Shown: positions 24,902 to 34,358, numbered from the stretch's first letter. The stretch is 64,000 nt of DNA from Bacteriovoracaceae bacterium (GCA_020630335.1 JAHDBN010000003.1:103750-167749); one strand, 5' to 3'. Notes: a model not told the origin generated them from the letters alone. Translations and numbers: made by a program.

Positions 24902-27064
24902 ATGAAGCACTTACCTAAAACGCGGAATATTGGTATTTCTGCACACATCGATTCAGGAAAAACAACACTAACTGAGCGTATCCTATTTTATTGTGACAAG
25001 ATTCACAAAATTGAAGACGTTAGAGGTGGTGGAGATGGTGCGAAAATGGATCATATGGAGCTTGAAAAAGAGAAAGGGATTACGATCACTTCTGCAGCGA
25101 CAACGGTTCATTGGAGAGGAATAAATAATGAAGGTATTGAGCATGCAGAGGGAGCTGGTAAAGGAAAAGATATCAAGGTCAATATCATTGATACTCCAGG
25201 TCACGTTGATTTCACTGTTGAAGTTGAGAGATCATTAAGGGTTTTAGATGGAGCAATCTTAGTTCTTTGTTCTGTTGCCGGTGTTCAGTCACAATCAATT
25301 ACGGTTGATAGGCAAATGAAAAGATATAATGTTCCAAGATTGGCCTTCTTAAATAAGATGGACAGAATGGGAGCAAATGCTTTTAACGGAACAAAAGCTT
25401 TAAGAGAGAAGTTAAATCACAATGCTGTTTTAATGCAATTACCAATTGGTTCTGAAGAGAATTTTGTGGGTGTTGTAGATCTAATTACAATGAAGGCTTA
25501 TTACTTTGATGGGGATAATGGAGAAAACGTAAGGATTGAAGATTGTCCTGCAGAGCTAAAAGATGAAGCTGATAGCCTAAGAGGCGAGATGATGGAAGCT
25601 GTTTCAATGTTTGATGATCAAATGATGGAAGATCTCTTAGAAGAAAAAGAAATCTCTGAGGAAACTATTCATAATGCAATTAGAAAAGGAGTTCAGTCTT
25701 TAGAGTTAACTCCAGTTTATTGTGGATCAGCTTTTAAAAATAAAGGTGTTCAAGTTCTTCTTGATGCTGTTTCAAGATATCTTCCAAGTCCACTAACTTG
25801 TGAGAAACCTCAAGCGATTAATGCAGACGATGAATCTAAGGTAACTTTAGAGCCTGATTTTGCAAAGCCTCTTGTTTGTATGGCATTCAAAATTACAGAT
25901 GAACAGTTTGGACAACTTACTTATACAAGAATTTATCAAGGTGAATTAAAGAAAGGTGAGTTCATTTATAATACTAGAACAAAGAAAAAAGTTAGAGTTG
26001 GTAGAATTGTTCGAATGAATTCAAATGATAGAGATAATATTGATAGCGCTGGTGCTGGAGATATTATCGCAATGGTTGGTGTTGATTGTGCTTCTGGTGA
26101 TACTTTTGTTGGTGATGAGAAGCATTTAAATCTTTCTTGTGAAGGGATGCATGTTCCTATTCCAGTTATCGAGCTTTCAATCGAAGCAAAAGATAAAGAT
26201 AATCAAATCAAGATGAGTAAAGGCCTTACAAGGTTTAGAAAAGAAGATCCGACATTTCACGTCTTTACAGATGAAGAATCTGGAGAGACTAGAATTGCAG
26301 GGATGGGAGAGTTACACCTTGAGATTTATGTTGAAAGACTTAAAAGAGAATATAAGGCAGAAGTAACAATTGGTGCTCCACAGGTTAATTATAGAGAAAC
26401 AATTAGATCAGAAGCTCAGTATGATTATACTCATAAAAAGCAATCTGGTGGTGCTGGTCAGTTTGGTCAAGTTGTAGGGAAAATTAGACCGCTTACAGAA
26501 GAAAACAAAGATACTGAAGATCAAAACTTTAAATTTCATAATGAAATTAAAGGGGGATCAATCCCTACTGAATTTATTGGAGCTTGTGAGAAAGGATTCC
26601 AAGACGTTATGGATAAAGGGCCTTTGGCAGCTTTCCCACTTATTAACGTTGAAGTGTTCTTACAAGATGGTAAGTCTCACGATGTCGACTCATCAGATAT
26701 GGCATTTAGAATCGCTTCAAGGCAAGCGATGAGACAAGCTATTAATGCTGGAAGTCCAGTTATTCTAGAACCACTTATGAAAGTAGAAGTTGAAACTCCT
26801 GATGAATTTCAAGGTTTTGTTATTGGAGATTTAAGTAAGAGAAGAGGAATTATTCAAGGTTCAGAAACAAACGCTTCTGGTGATACAATTGTTAACGCTT
26901 TTGTTCCACTTTCAGAGATGTTTGGATATTCAACTGATCTAAGATCAGGAACGGCTGGTAAAGCAGGTTATACAATGGAATTTGCTAAATACGCTGAATG
27001 TCCTTCAAATGTTCAAGATGATGTTATGAAGGCGAGAGCAGAGAAATTAGCTAAAGAAGAGTAA
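24902..27064 (+). CDS. fusA: elongation factor G, EFG1/spdEFG1 type
   Basis: Translocation GTPase, 720 aa, full length with all five domains. G1 is [14 protein letters not shown]3 is DTPGHVDF and G4 is NKMD. The wording of G1, [32 protein letters not shown] and [17 protein letters not shown] is that of mitochondrial EFG1 and bacterial spdEFG1, not of the str-operon EF-G (AHIDAGKTTTTER). It stands alone, without rpsL, rpsG or tuf. TATGGAG precedes the ATG, and a strong terminator follows. The last 92 coding bases plus terminator are repeated at 29477-29625. Confidence 0.93.
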   Translation: MKHLPKTRNIGISAHIDSGKTTLTERILFYCDKIHKIEDVRGGGDGAKMDHMELEKEKGITITSAATTVHWRGINNEGIEHAEGAGKGKDIKVNIIDTPGHVDFTVEVERSLRVLDGAILVLCSVAGVQSQSITVDRQMKRYNVPRLAFLNKMDRMGANAFNGTKALREKLNHNAVLMQLPIGSEENFVGVVDLITMKAYYFDGDNGENVRIEDCPAELKDEADSLRGEMMEAVSMFDDQMMEDLLEEKEISEETIHNAIRKGVQSLELTPVYCGSAFKNKGVQVLLDAVSRYLPSPLTCEKPQAINADDESKVTLEPDFAKPLVCMAFKITDEQFGQLTYTRIYQGELKKGEFIYNTRTKKKVRVGRIVRMNSNDRDNIDSAGAGDIIAMVGVDCASGDTFVGDEKHLNLSCEGMHVPIPVIELSIEAKDKDNQIKMSKGLTRFRKEDPTFHVFTDEESGETRIAGMGELHLEIYVERLKREYKAEVTIGAPQVNYRETIRSEAQYDYTHKKQSGGAGQFGQVVGKIRPLTEENKDTEDQNFKFHNEIKGGSIPTEFIGACEKGFQDVMDKGPLAAFPLINVEVFLQDGKSHDVDSSDMAFRIASRQAMRQAINAGSPVILEPLMKVEVETPDEFQGFVIGDLSKRRGIIQGSETNASGDTIVNAFVPLSEMFGYSTDLRSGTAGKAGYTMEFAKYAECPSNVQDDVMKARAEKLAKEE

Positions 27065-27119
27065 TTTTTACTTTAAAATTTATTATTTTATAAAGGCAGC
27101 TTATAAGCTGCCTTTTTTT
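26972..27119 (+). repeat. fusA 3' end and terminator, first copy of a 148-bp direct repeat
   Basis: This segment covers the last codons of fusA (from ACAATGGAATTTGC), the stop, the spacer and the terminator, and recurs at 29477-29625 with a single inserted G in the terminator loop. The two copies are in the same orientation about 2.5 kb apart. Confidence 0.95.
27094..27119 (+). terminator. fusA intrinsic terminator
   Basis: GGCAGCTTATAAGCTGCC forms a compact hairpin followed by seven Ts, about 30 nt after the fusA stop. Confidence 0.9.
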
Positions 27120-27584
27120 ATTTAAATTTAAACTCTCAGCTCGATTGCTTCTAAGATACATAGAAGAGTCTTGTCTGTAAGACAACTAACAATCATGCTG
27201 GTGAAAAATAGAGGTCTACTTTTAAAGCTAAGGAATTCAAGAAGTGGACGACTTATAAGAAAAGAATTCTACTCTTAATCTATATTCCAAGCTTTCTTTA
27301 TAAGTACGAAATGCACTAAAAAAAGCATAAGTTCGATAAATATCAAAAATTAGCATATAATCAAAAGCATAGTGCTCCTAGATGGTGTTCACTTCAATTT
27401 ACAAGAAATAAGGTCCATAAATATTCATATCAATGGATGCCTTGGAATTATTCCTTAGATTTACAAGAGAAACATCGTAAAAGGTAATCCTTCAGAGTTC
27501 ACGCAGGCTAAGTCGGAAGGACACTGTCTAATTATCTCGCCCCCCAAATTATAGCGCCTTTAGTACGAGTTTTTTATAGTTCGA
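27120..27584 (+). other. 465-bp stretch with a decayed reading-frame fragment
   Basis: There is no intact gene. One plus-strand frame is open from about 27309 to 27488 and encodes about 55 residues, including QKHSAPRWCSLQFTRNKVH and QWMPWNYSLDLQEK, but it lacks a plausible start and is cut by stops upstream. The amino acid content looks protein-like (several Trp, Tyr and Arg), so it may be the tail of a lost gene. A run of six Cs near 27541 is also noteworthy. I recognise no family. Confidence 0.4.
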
Positions 27585-29027
27585 TCACGGTATATCAATA
27601 AAATACTCAGAGAAGACCTCGCCTGGTCCGACACTCCAATAAGGAATATGATCTACTGTATAAACACCATTATACGCCCCTGGAATTACATAGTCATGAA
27701 CAAAGCCAGGTAAAGTGCCTTGGCTGTAATCATAAATAGTATCAGCATCTATATCTAAGCTAAAGTCATTAAACGAAGTTGAAGGATCTAGAGGGTCTAA
27801 ACTACTGTCATCAACATTAATAACTGTTCCTGTAACTCCCAAATCAAATCCTGGAATAAGTGCGCCACTATAACTACCCCATAAATAGATTAATGAATGT
27901 GAAACTACAGTATTTCCTAAATTATCCGTTGATGATAATTTAATATTAAACACATGGTTTGAGCCAGGAGAGCTTGTTACACCTGAAGAACAATTATTCA
28001 TAACAAGTGACTCTGTTGAACCAGCCACAACTATACAATTGATAGGCTCTTCTCCCAAGACCCCTGTAGGAGTTGCAGCTCCGCAATCAAATGATCCTGA
28101 AGCAACAACCCGATAAGAAACCGTCATACTCGGAAAATCCAAAGGTGATCCATCTGGCTGGATTCCGTAAGCTTCTATAGAAAAATTTGGGAAGGCGTTT
28201 TGTACAGTAATAACGGTAGATGCATGAGTAATTCCTTCTGTTCCTAGAGCCAAATCGAAAATCGATTTAATAGTTGCAGCAGTTGTTGGATCAAAAGTGT
28301 AGACACCCGAAACAGACTGACCAATATTTACATTTACAGGATAGATCGTTCCATCAATTGTTATATAATCAATAAGAAACATTCCCATTGCTGCTGGATC
28401 AAGATGAGGAGATAATCCTCTATTTGCATCACATGTATCTCCCGACGAAGATGGGCTTAAAACAGAATCTGTACTTGCTTGAACAGAAAAAAACTGCCCT
28501 GATCCAGTTAAAGGACTACTTCCATTATAGCCAACAGAAGAATAACTACTAGGAATAATTTCCCAGCTTGATGACGCCACACTGTTAAAAGCTGAAGTTT
28601 TAGATGTGTCTTCAAAGGTGTAAGTAGCTGTAGACGTATCATAAGAAACAAGCTTCATCTGAGCTCCTATCCAAATAGGTTCTGCTTCTCCTGTAGGAGC
28701 TGAGTCATCAGCTAAGCGTCCACTAGGATCAGTTAAGTTTGATTGACAAACTACTGGAAGAGTTGCAATTGCAACTGATGTTGCATGATATACTCCCCCA
28801 ACACATATTACGGGAGCAGAGGGACCTGCTCCACAGTCAACTACAATACTACTATTATTAGGAAAACAACTTCCCGTAATTGAATGATTTCCAGTCGTAA
28901 CTATTCCTGACAAATCGGCTATCTCAACACTAGGGCTCGATGAAATGTCATCAAAAAGATGGGCATTTTCATTACATGAAGAAAGAAGAAAGCCTCCAAG
29001 TAAACATAAGATTCTAAAAAACATCAT
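27585..29027 (-). CDS. large secreted lipoprotein of unknown function
   Basis: Exported protein of about 480 aa with a lipoprotein signal (CLLGGFLLSSC). The mature chain is rich in Ser, Thr, Gly, Asp and Pro with few charged residues, and has scattered cysteines (for example GSCFPN and VDCGAG) typical of disulfide-containing surface proteins. Successive short beta-rich blocks suggest repeated Ig- or adhesin-like modules, though none can be named. AAGGA six bases upstream favours the third codon's ATG (29027) over the ATG at 29033. It lies between the fusA terminator and the duplication scar, and may be an insertion into the first duplicated copy. Confidence 0.65.
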   Translation of the reverse strand: MMFFRILCLLGGFLLSSCNENAHLFDDISSSPSVEIADLSGIVTTGNHSITGSCFPNNSSIVVDCGAGPSAPVICVGGVYHATSVAIATLPVVCQSNLTDPSGRLADDSAPTGEAEPIWIGAQMKLVSYDTSTATYTFEDTSKTSAFNSVASSSWEIIPSSYSSVGYNGSSPLTGSGQFFSVQASTDSVLSPSSSGDTCDANRGLSPHLDPAAMGMFLIDYITIDGTIYPVNVNIGQSVSGVYTFDPTTAATIKSIFDLALGTEGITHASTVITVQNAFPNFSIEAYGIQPDGSPLDFPSMTVSYRVVASGSFDCGAATPTGVLGEEPINCIVVAGSTESLVMNNCSSGVTSSPGSNHVFNIKLSSTDNLGNTVVSHSLIYLWGSYSGALIPGFDLGVTGTVINVDDSSLDPLDPSTSFNDFSLDIDADTIYDYSQGTLPGFVHDYVIPGAYNGVYTVDHIPYWSVGPGEVFSEYFIDIP

Positions 29028-29186
29028 ATTCATTCCTTACCAGATTAAGAGTTTTAATTCCCCGAATTTTTATTTAACTTATTATAATAGAACTTAAAAA
29101 AAGACATTAAGCGTTTAAACGACTGAACAGAATATTGGGATTGAAAGAGATCTGTGTGTTTTTTTGGGCACTTCTCTCATCACTAC

Positions 29187-29327
29187 GATTAAATCCTCAC
29201 AGCCATAACGTTTTGTTATGGGCGGAATATATGCTTGAGCAAAAGATTGAGAGCGATAGTGTGTTAAAAATGTTGAGTTACTCAGTTACCTAAAGATTCG
29301 AAAGTGATAAAAGATCTCTTCGTATGA
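29187..29327 (+). pseudogene. probable decayed copy of the phospholipase-A2-like gene
   Basis: Parts of this stretch align with the intact gene at 29640. GATTAAAT-CCTCACAGCCAT matches GATTTAAA...CCTCATCCAT, TATGGGCGGAA matches GATGGGAGGAA, and ATTCGAAAGTGATAAA near the end matches the codons for IRKLN. Stops and frameshifts interrupt every frame. Its end lies 5 bp before the stop of an M11 remnant on the other strand, as the intact pair is convergent with a 2-bp gap, which supports the assignment. Confidence 0.5.
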
Positions 29328-29332
29328 CGACT

Positions 29333-29476
29333 TTATAGACATATTTCTTTTTCAATTACATTAATCAATTTAGATCCTTTCTGATAATTTTCTTGGTTTA
29401 AAAGTCGCGTAATAATCCTTTGAGTTAATTTTTCTTTTTTTAGTTTTTCGAAGTTAATAATTATGTTTTTATCCTC
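29333..29476 (-). pseudogene. C-terminal remnant of an M11 metalloprotease gene
   Basis: Read on the minus strand, the frame encodes EDKNIIINFEKLKKEKL... ending GSKLINVIEKEICL and stop. The intact M11 gene at 30107 ends EDKDIIIKLEKLKDKEL... GSKLIQLNKQTLCL and stop. Similarity begins abruptly at 29476, where the sequence changes into the fusA repeat. Only about 47 codons remain, without a start, so it is a broken paralogue. Confidence 0.85.
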
Positions 29477-29625
29477 ACAATGGAATTTGCTAAATACGCT
29501 GAATGTCCTTCAAATGTTCAAGATGATGTTATGAAGGCGAGAGCAGAGAAATTAGCTAAAGAAGAGTAATTTTTACTTTAAAATTTATTATTTTATAAAG
29601 GCAGCTTGATAAGCTGCCTTTTTTT
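29477..29625 (+). repeat. second copy of the fusA 3' end and terminator
   Basis: Near-identical copy of 26972-27119, differing by one G inserted in the terminator hairpin (CAGCTTGATAAGCTG). It retains an in-frame ATG at 29480 that could yield a 29-residue peptide equal to the EF-G C-terminus, but no ribosome binding site is seen. The terminator at about 29600-29625 should still work and may insulate the gene at 29640. Confidence 0.95.
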
Positions 29626-29639
29626 GTTATTAAAGACAT

Positions 29640-30104
29640 ATGAAACGATTTATTTTTATTTTGTTTTTTCTAAAACTCGGTTTAACCAATGAATTGTCTG
29701 AGTTTAGCACTGATTATTGTTCTGTTGTTCCTGACAAAACAATTCTAGGAGAAGATTTAAAGACATGTTGCCTCATCCATGATGCTTATTATTGGATGGG
29801 AGGAAGTGTTTTCGAAAGAAAGTTAGCAGATCGAATATTCAAAAAGTGCTTAGAAAAAGATGCAAACAAAGTTTTAGCCAGAACAATGTACGAAGCCGTA
29901 AGGAGAGCAGGAGCACCTATTTGGAACGCTTCATGGAAATGGGGCTATGGTTGGAGTGGTGAAAGAGAAGATTATCAAAGACTTAATAAGAGTGAGCGTT
30001 TCTTGGCAATGTCATTGTTATTAAAAACTGACTTGTTAAGTGAAAGCCAGAAAAAAGAAATTATAAAAATACGAAAGTTAAATAGCCGCTATATATTTAG
30101 GTAA
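29640..30104 (+). CDS. secreted phospholipase-A2-like protein
   Basis: Exported protein of 154 aa. After a signal peptide (FIFILFFLKLGLT) comes the PLA2-type active-site pattern CCLIHDAYYWMGGS, in which the HD pair is the catalytic core in phospholipase A2, preceded by FSTDYCSVVPD. A later stretch, GAPIWNASWKWGYGW, is shared with a family of small bacterial secreted proteins carrying this motif. True lipase activity is unproven, because the calcium loop of PLA2 is not clear. The start lies 15 bp after the copied fusA terminator. It is convergent with the M11 protease gene, stop to stop, with a 2-bp gap. Confidence 0.7.
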   Translation: MKRFIFILFFLKLGLTNELSEFSTDYCSVVPDKTILGEDLKTCCLIHDAYYWMGGSVFERKLADRIFKKCLEKDANKVLARTMYEAVRRAGAPIWNASWKWGYGWSGEREDYQRLNKSERFLAMSLLLKTDLLSESQKKEIIKIRKLNSRYIFR

Positions 30105-30106
30105 AA

Positions 30107-31783
30107 TTATAAACATAGAGTTTGCTTATTAAGCTGAATCAACTTAGATCCTCTCTGAGAACCCCTTTGATTTAGAATTCGTAATAATCCTTTGAGTAAC
30201 TCTTTATCTTTTAGTTTTTCTAATTTAATAATTATGTCTTTATCTTCTCCTGAATCTAGACTTAAGGTTGGAGCAGAGAGTAGTTTTAAATCGCTAGATT
30301 CTAAAATAAAATCAAGATTATCTTTCGAACAAGAATCATTATTATTAATGATTCTTGCTCTTAGCTCTAAGGTATTATCCCCTAAATCTTTTGATTCTAA
30401 TAACTGAATATCAAGTGGTTTTTCTGTACAGCTCTTAGGAGAGTTTAAATATTCAATTTCTACATCAATTCCTTGAGAAATATTTGCGAGATAAGTGATT
30501 CTTATACCTAAGTCTGAAAGAGTAAAACTTTCACCTTTTGAGAAAAGTGTTTTAATGTGTTCTGATCCTGTTGGCCCCCAGTTTGTACCATTATTAGGAT
30601 TTCCTTCTCTATAAATATTTAGCCCTCTATATTCTTGTTCTAAGAGCTTATCAGAACCAGTATTTTTCCTATAGCCTAAGTATAATTCTTTATCCAATCC
30701 ATTTACTTTAATGAGTTTAGAATGAAAAGCACCTGTGCCTGAATGAAGGAGTGATAATGAATACACTCCTGAAGTTTCAACATTGGTTTTTAAGTGAGAG
30801 TAGTTATCCAGTAAGTCTAACTCATCAAAGTTAAGAGGATTTAAGTGAACTTGACCAGGTCTTCTTTTACTCATAATACATGAATAATCACCATAGATTT
30901 CTTCGATATCTTCTTCATCGCTTCCTGTAAAACCTATCTTTCCATCTCCATTAATATCTTTAGAAGCATGAAACAATCCTAGATTATGTCCCATTTCATG
31001 AGTCCAGATACTATCAATTTTAGGAGCATTAATATGTTGATTTCTGCCATTGAAGCTGGCGCGACCTGAGTAATCACAATGCTTATCTCCATTGGCATTT
31101 TGAGCTGTTACATAAATGACGTGATCATATGTTCTTGCATCATACCCATCAACAATTGCTCTTAAATTCCCCGTGTAATAAGACAACTGACATGAAGCAT
31201 CTCGATCAACCGTCACACTTGCTACATCAGGCGCACCGTCTTTATTAGCATCAATATCAAAAACGATTTGATTTAAGCTCATAACTTTATAATAATCCCT
31301 AAGCATTCTCATCATATCTTGAGCTTCTGGAACACTAAAATATTCTCTTGTAAGAACATCATTAAAAGTTACCCTGACGACTAGTACTTTTCTAGGTTCA
31401 TTAAGCTTGATCTTAGAAGAAATATTATGAATCAAAGAAATTGAACTTATTGAAAAACCTTCTTTTAAAGAAACACCCGTAATCTTAACATTCTGATTAA
31501 CATACTTAAGTAAGTCGATGTTTTTAGAGATTAAAGGAATCGTTTTTTCTCCAACCTCTAGAGAGTATAATAAATCTGTCTTTCCTTTAATTAATTCATC
31601 ATGAATTTCTAATTTTAAATTTCCCTCGAAAGATGCTTCATCAGTAGAAGAAAGTATCCCAAGAGTATGTTCCGTTTTTTTCTCACACTCTAGAGTATCT
31701 GTTTGCGAGGAATTTGATTTGATGGAGCTTTGAAACTCAGAGGAACACGATAAAAGAAAGAAGGCCATAACTATAATCCGCAT
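30107..31783 (-). CDS. M11 (gametolysin-like) zinc metalloprotease lipoprotein
   Basis: Exported metalloprotease of 558 aa. The lipoprotein signal ends at LLSC (Cys13). The zinc motif HEMGHNLGLFH supplies His262, Glu263, His266 and His272. Calcium-loop-like stretches DIDANKDGAPD and DINGDGKIG flank it, and CIMS provides the Met-turn. It is a paralogue of the gene at 11977, with a different N-terminal half and a C-terminal domain resembling a beta-rich module. A 47-codon remnant of a third relative lies at 29333. Family placement in M11 rests on the HExGHNxGxxH pattern and spacing; M6-like or another metzincin is the alternative. Confidence 0.8.
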   Translation of the reverse strand: MRIIVMAFFLLSCSSEFQSSIKSNSSQTDTLECEKKTEHTLGILSSTDEASFEGNLKLEIHDELIKGKTDLLYSLEVGEKTIPLISKNIDLLKYVNQNVKITGVSLKEGFSISSISLIHNISSKIKLNEPRKVLVVRVTFNDVLTREYFSVPEAQDMMRMLRDYYKVMSLNQIVFDIDANKDGAPDVASVTVDRDASCQLSYYTGNLRAIVDGYDARTYDHVIYVTAQNANGDKHCDYSGRASFNGRNQHINAPKIDSIWTHEMGHNLGLFHASKDINGDGKIGFTGSDEEDIEEIYGDYSCIMSKRRPGQVHLNPLNFDELDLLDNYSHLKTNVETSGVYSLSLLHSGTGAFHSKLIKVNGLDKELYLGYRKNTGSDKLLEQEYRGLNIYREGNPNNGTNWGPTGSEHIKTLFSKGESFTLSDLGIRITYLANISQGIDVEIEYLNSPKSCTEKPLDIQLLESKDLGDNTLELRARIINNNDSCSKDNLDFILESSDLKLLSAPTLSLDSGEDKDIIIKLEKLKDKELLKGLLRILNQRGSQRGSKLIQLNKQTLCL

Positions 31784-31931
31784 AAGAAATATTATACCTT
31801 AAAAGAAAATCTTCAGTTGCCTATAAAGTTATCGGTCATAAAAATAGAGTATTTTGCTAGTAAAAAGGCACTTATGTCATTTCTGAGGCAATCTGTACAT
31901 TCCTGAGAGAATTACTGTAAAGTAGAGGGTA

Positions 31932-32987
31932 GTGAAAGTAGAAAATCCTCAAGATTGGAAATCTCATATTTATAAAGCAAAAAGCTCATTAACTAATAAA
32001 AGTTATGATCTAGAGCTTATTGAATTTATTCAAAAAGATGATAGAGATGATGTTATTCTTTTATTAATTCCTGGCTATTTTCAAAACGCTCATAGCTTTG
32101 ATTTACTTCCTGAAAAAGAAATTTCAGTGATGAGGTATCTTCATAGAAAATTAAAAATGCATACTTTCGTTTTACACCCTAATGGAATAGGGAAATCAGA
32201 TTATGTGAAAAAAAGCAGTATTGATGATATTGCGATTGATGATATCTCGAATGCCATTAGTTTTCTAAAAAAATATAAGAAAAAAATTTTCGTACTAGGA
32301 CATTCAAATGGCGGAATGACTTTACAAGCTCATCTTGGTGGCCTTACTAGATCAGGAAGAGGAAATATTTTCAGTGAAACTATTGCAGAACAAAGACAAG
32401 CAGAAATAGAAGCCGTTGTAATTTCAGCTGGTAATGTTTGCATGACTGATTCTCGAGATTTATTAATTAGATCTAGAGCAAAAAAAATAGGACATACTTT
32501 TAAAGGTGTTATTGCAAAGCTAGGATGGATTAATGGTGCAATGATTACAAGGCGTTTAATTCCTTCAAAGTTTTTTGGAAAAAAATCAGCGGCCTATCAT
32601 AGCTTTTGGGAATTTTTATATCACCAAGAAAACGTTTCTAAAGAGGCCATGAAAGCACTATATGATAAAACTATCGAAGGTACGAGTGCTCGATCATTAG
32701 TTCAATATATTGAAGCAATTAATTCAGATGGAATTTACTCTCTTGGTGGAGATCCTTATCAACGAGGGCTTTTTAATATTAAGTTGCCTTTTCTTCAGAT
32801 GACTTATGAACTAGATACGCTTGCTGATCCTACTAATACGAAAAAAGATAATTTCTCTCATATCCAAAGTGAGATTAAGGAATTTCATTACTTTGAAAAT
32901 CAAGGGCATGAAGATTTCATGATGGCCGAAAAATGCCTTCAAAACTTAAATGTTGTGACTGCTTTCTTTGAGAAATTTTTGAATTAA
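31932..32987 (+). CDS. alpha/beta hydrolase
   Basis: Alpha/beta-hydrolase fold protein of 351 aa without a signal peptide. The nucleophile elbow is GHSNGGM (about residues 131-137), the oxyanion region appears as LIPGYFQNAHSF, and a late histidine in ENQGHEDFMM is the probable catalytic His. The motif and length fit a lipase/esterase or a serine aminopeptidase-like enzyme. GTG 31932 is preceded by AGAGGG. The next gene starts 20 nt later and is an erythromycin-esterase-like protein, so both hydrolases are likely expressed together. Confidence 0.75.
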   Translation: MKVENPQDWKSHIYKAKSSLTNKSYDLELIEFIQKDDRDDVILLLIPGYFQNAHSFDLLPEKEISVMRYLHRKLKMHTFVLHPNGIGKSDYVKKSSIDDIAIDDISNAISFLKKYKKKIFVLGHSNGGMTLQAHLGGLTRSGRGNIFSETIAEQRQAEIEAVVISAGNVCMTDSRDLLIRSRAKKIGHTFKGVIAKLGWINGAMITRRLIPSKFFGKKSAAYHSFWEFLYHQENVSKEAMKALYDKTIEGTSARSLVQYIEAINSDGIYSLGGDPYQRGLFNIKLPFLQMTYELDTLADPTNTKKDNFSHIQSEIKEFHYFENQGHEDFMMAEKCLQNLNVVTAFFEKFLN

Positions 32988-33007
32988 CACTTCCTCGAAA
33001 GGTAATA

Positions 33008-34273
33008 ATGAACTTTGTATGTCTATTTTTAACTTTAAGTTTTTTAGCTTTTTCTAAACCAGGTGTATATCCTGTAGAATCTTTAGATATTAGTGATGGA
33101 GTTGAGGATTTAAGGCCTTTATCTCACCCAATAAAGCGTTTTCAGATTGTAGGTATAGGGGAAAGTGCTCATGGTTCTCGAGGATTTTTACAAGCAAAAT
33201 TAAAAGTAGTTAAGTATTTAGTTGAAAAGAAAAAAGTTCGTTTGATTTTACTTGAAAGTGAGTATTTAAAAACGGAAGTATTTAATGATTACCTATATTC
33301 TTGTTATCAAAGAAAAAGACCAAACAAAGATCTAGATGAGATATTGAAAAACCTTAATATCATTTATCAAAATGAATCAACAAAAAAACTACTACAATAT
33401 TTATGTACTTTCAGCTATGAAAAACAAGAAGAGATTTCTTTTCATGGCATCGATATTTGGGAGAATCCTTGGGCAAATAGAAATGTTCTTGAAAAACTTG
33501 CAGATAAGATAAAAAACAATTCCTTTAATAAAGTTTTTGGTATAGCAAAAAATAATTGTTTCGCTTGGGATGTAGATAGTTGGCAAGCTGCCAAAACTAA
33601 AAAGTACTGGAAATATTTACTTGAAACATGGCGCTTACCAGCTGAATCTCATCGTCGTTGTTTAGGAGCTCTTTTTAATTTGGGAAGCGTGATTGAAAGA
33701 TTAGATAGTATAACTAAAGATGAAAAATTCTTAGGGTTAATGGCCTTGAAGGTCTCTAATATTTATCAACAAGTAAGAGATTTATACGTGATTGATTTCC
33801 CGAAAGCTCTAGAGTTACGGGATAGCTTGCAAGCGGGGCTTGTGATTGATTGGTATGAAAAATACAAAAAAACTAAAAAAGCAGTATTGCTTGCTCACAA
33901 TGTTCATATTTCTAAAAAACAATCAGCAATTTTAGCCAAATATCCTGGCTCTAGATTTCGTTGGTCTGGAGTTCAATCTGCAGGTGAAAGTTTAGTGGGA
34001 CACTTTGGAAGTCAGTATAAGGCAATTGCAATCTCTGGATATGAAGTGGCAAGCTCTCGTGATGGAGCATATGATTTATTAAACTCTTTGGATGCGCTAG
34101 ATTTTCATCTAAAAGACTTTGGTCCTTATTTACTTGTAAATCCTAAAGCTCCTTGGATAAAAAAGAAAAAATGGTGGCTTCATAATGAAAACGATCCAAT
34201 GTATATGAATCCAGTTGAACAGTACGATATGATTTTTTATATTAGGAAGTCAATTGAAGCGAAACCTTTTTAA
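33008..34273 (+). CDS. exported erythromycin-esterase-family protein
   Basis: Member of the erythromycin esterase (EreA/B) superfamily, 421 aa with a signal peptide (CLFLTLSFLAFS). Family motifs are GIGESAHGSRGFLQAK, which contains the histidine region used for water activation in Ere enzymes, followed by LILLESEY, FHGIDIWEN and LLAHNVHISKK. Most members are not macrolide esterases, and resistance should not be assumed. It forms a pair with the upstream alpha/beta hydrolase. Export suggests action in the periplasm or outside the cell. Confidence 0.75.
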   Translation: MNFVCLFLTLSFLAFSKPGVYPVESLDISDGVEDLRPLSHPIKRFQIVGIGESAHGSRGFLQAKLKVVKYLVEKKKVRLILLESEYLKTEVFNDYLYSCYQRKRPNKDLDEILKNLNIIYQNESTKKLLQYLCTFSYEKQEEISFHGIDIWENPWANRNVLEKLADKIKNNSFNKVFGIAKNNCFAWDVDSWQAAKTKKYWKYLLETWRLPAESHRRCLGALFNLGSVIERLDSITKDEKFLGLMALKVSNIYQQVRDLYVIDFPKALELRDSLQAGLVIDWYEKYKKTKKAVLLAHNVHISKKQSAILAKYPGSRFRWSGVQSAGESLVGHFGSQYKAIAISGYEVASSRDGAYDLLNSLDALDFHLKDFGPYLLVNPKAPWIKKKKWWLHNENDPMYMNPVEQYDMIFYIRKSIEAKPF

Positions 34274-34358
34274 GATCTAGATATTAAAAAGAGAATGACT
34301 TCTCGTCGAAAAAAACAATTAAAAATAATCAAAATACTGACGTGCTTATTTTTATAAA

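Noticed and set aside
26972..29625. Integrative element using the fusA 3' end as attachment site
   Set aside because: No integrase, excisionase or other mobility gene lies between the repeats, and the second copy is fused to a protease remnant that matches the neighbouring gene order. That is better explained by tandem duplication.
33008..34273. Macrolide resistance gene
   Set aside because: The protein belongs to the broad erythromycin-esterase superfamily, but it is exported, and most family members have no resistance role.
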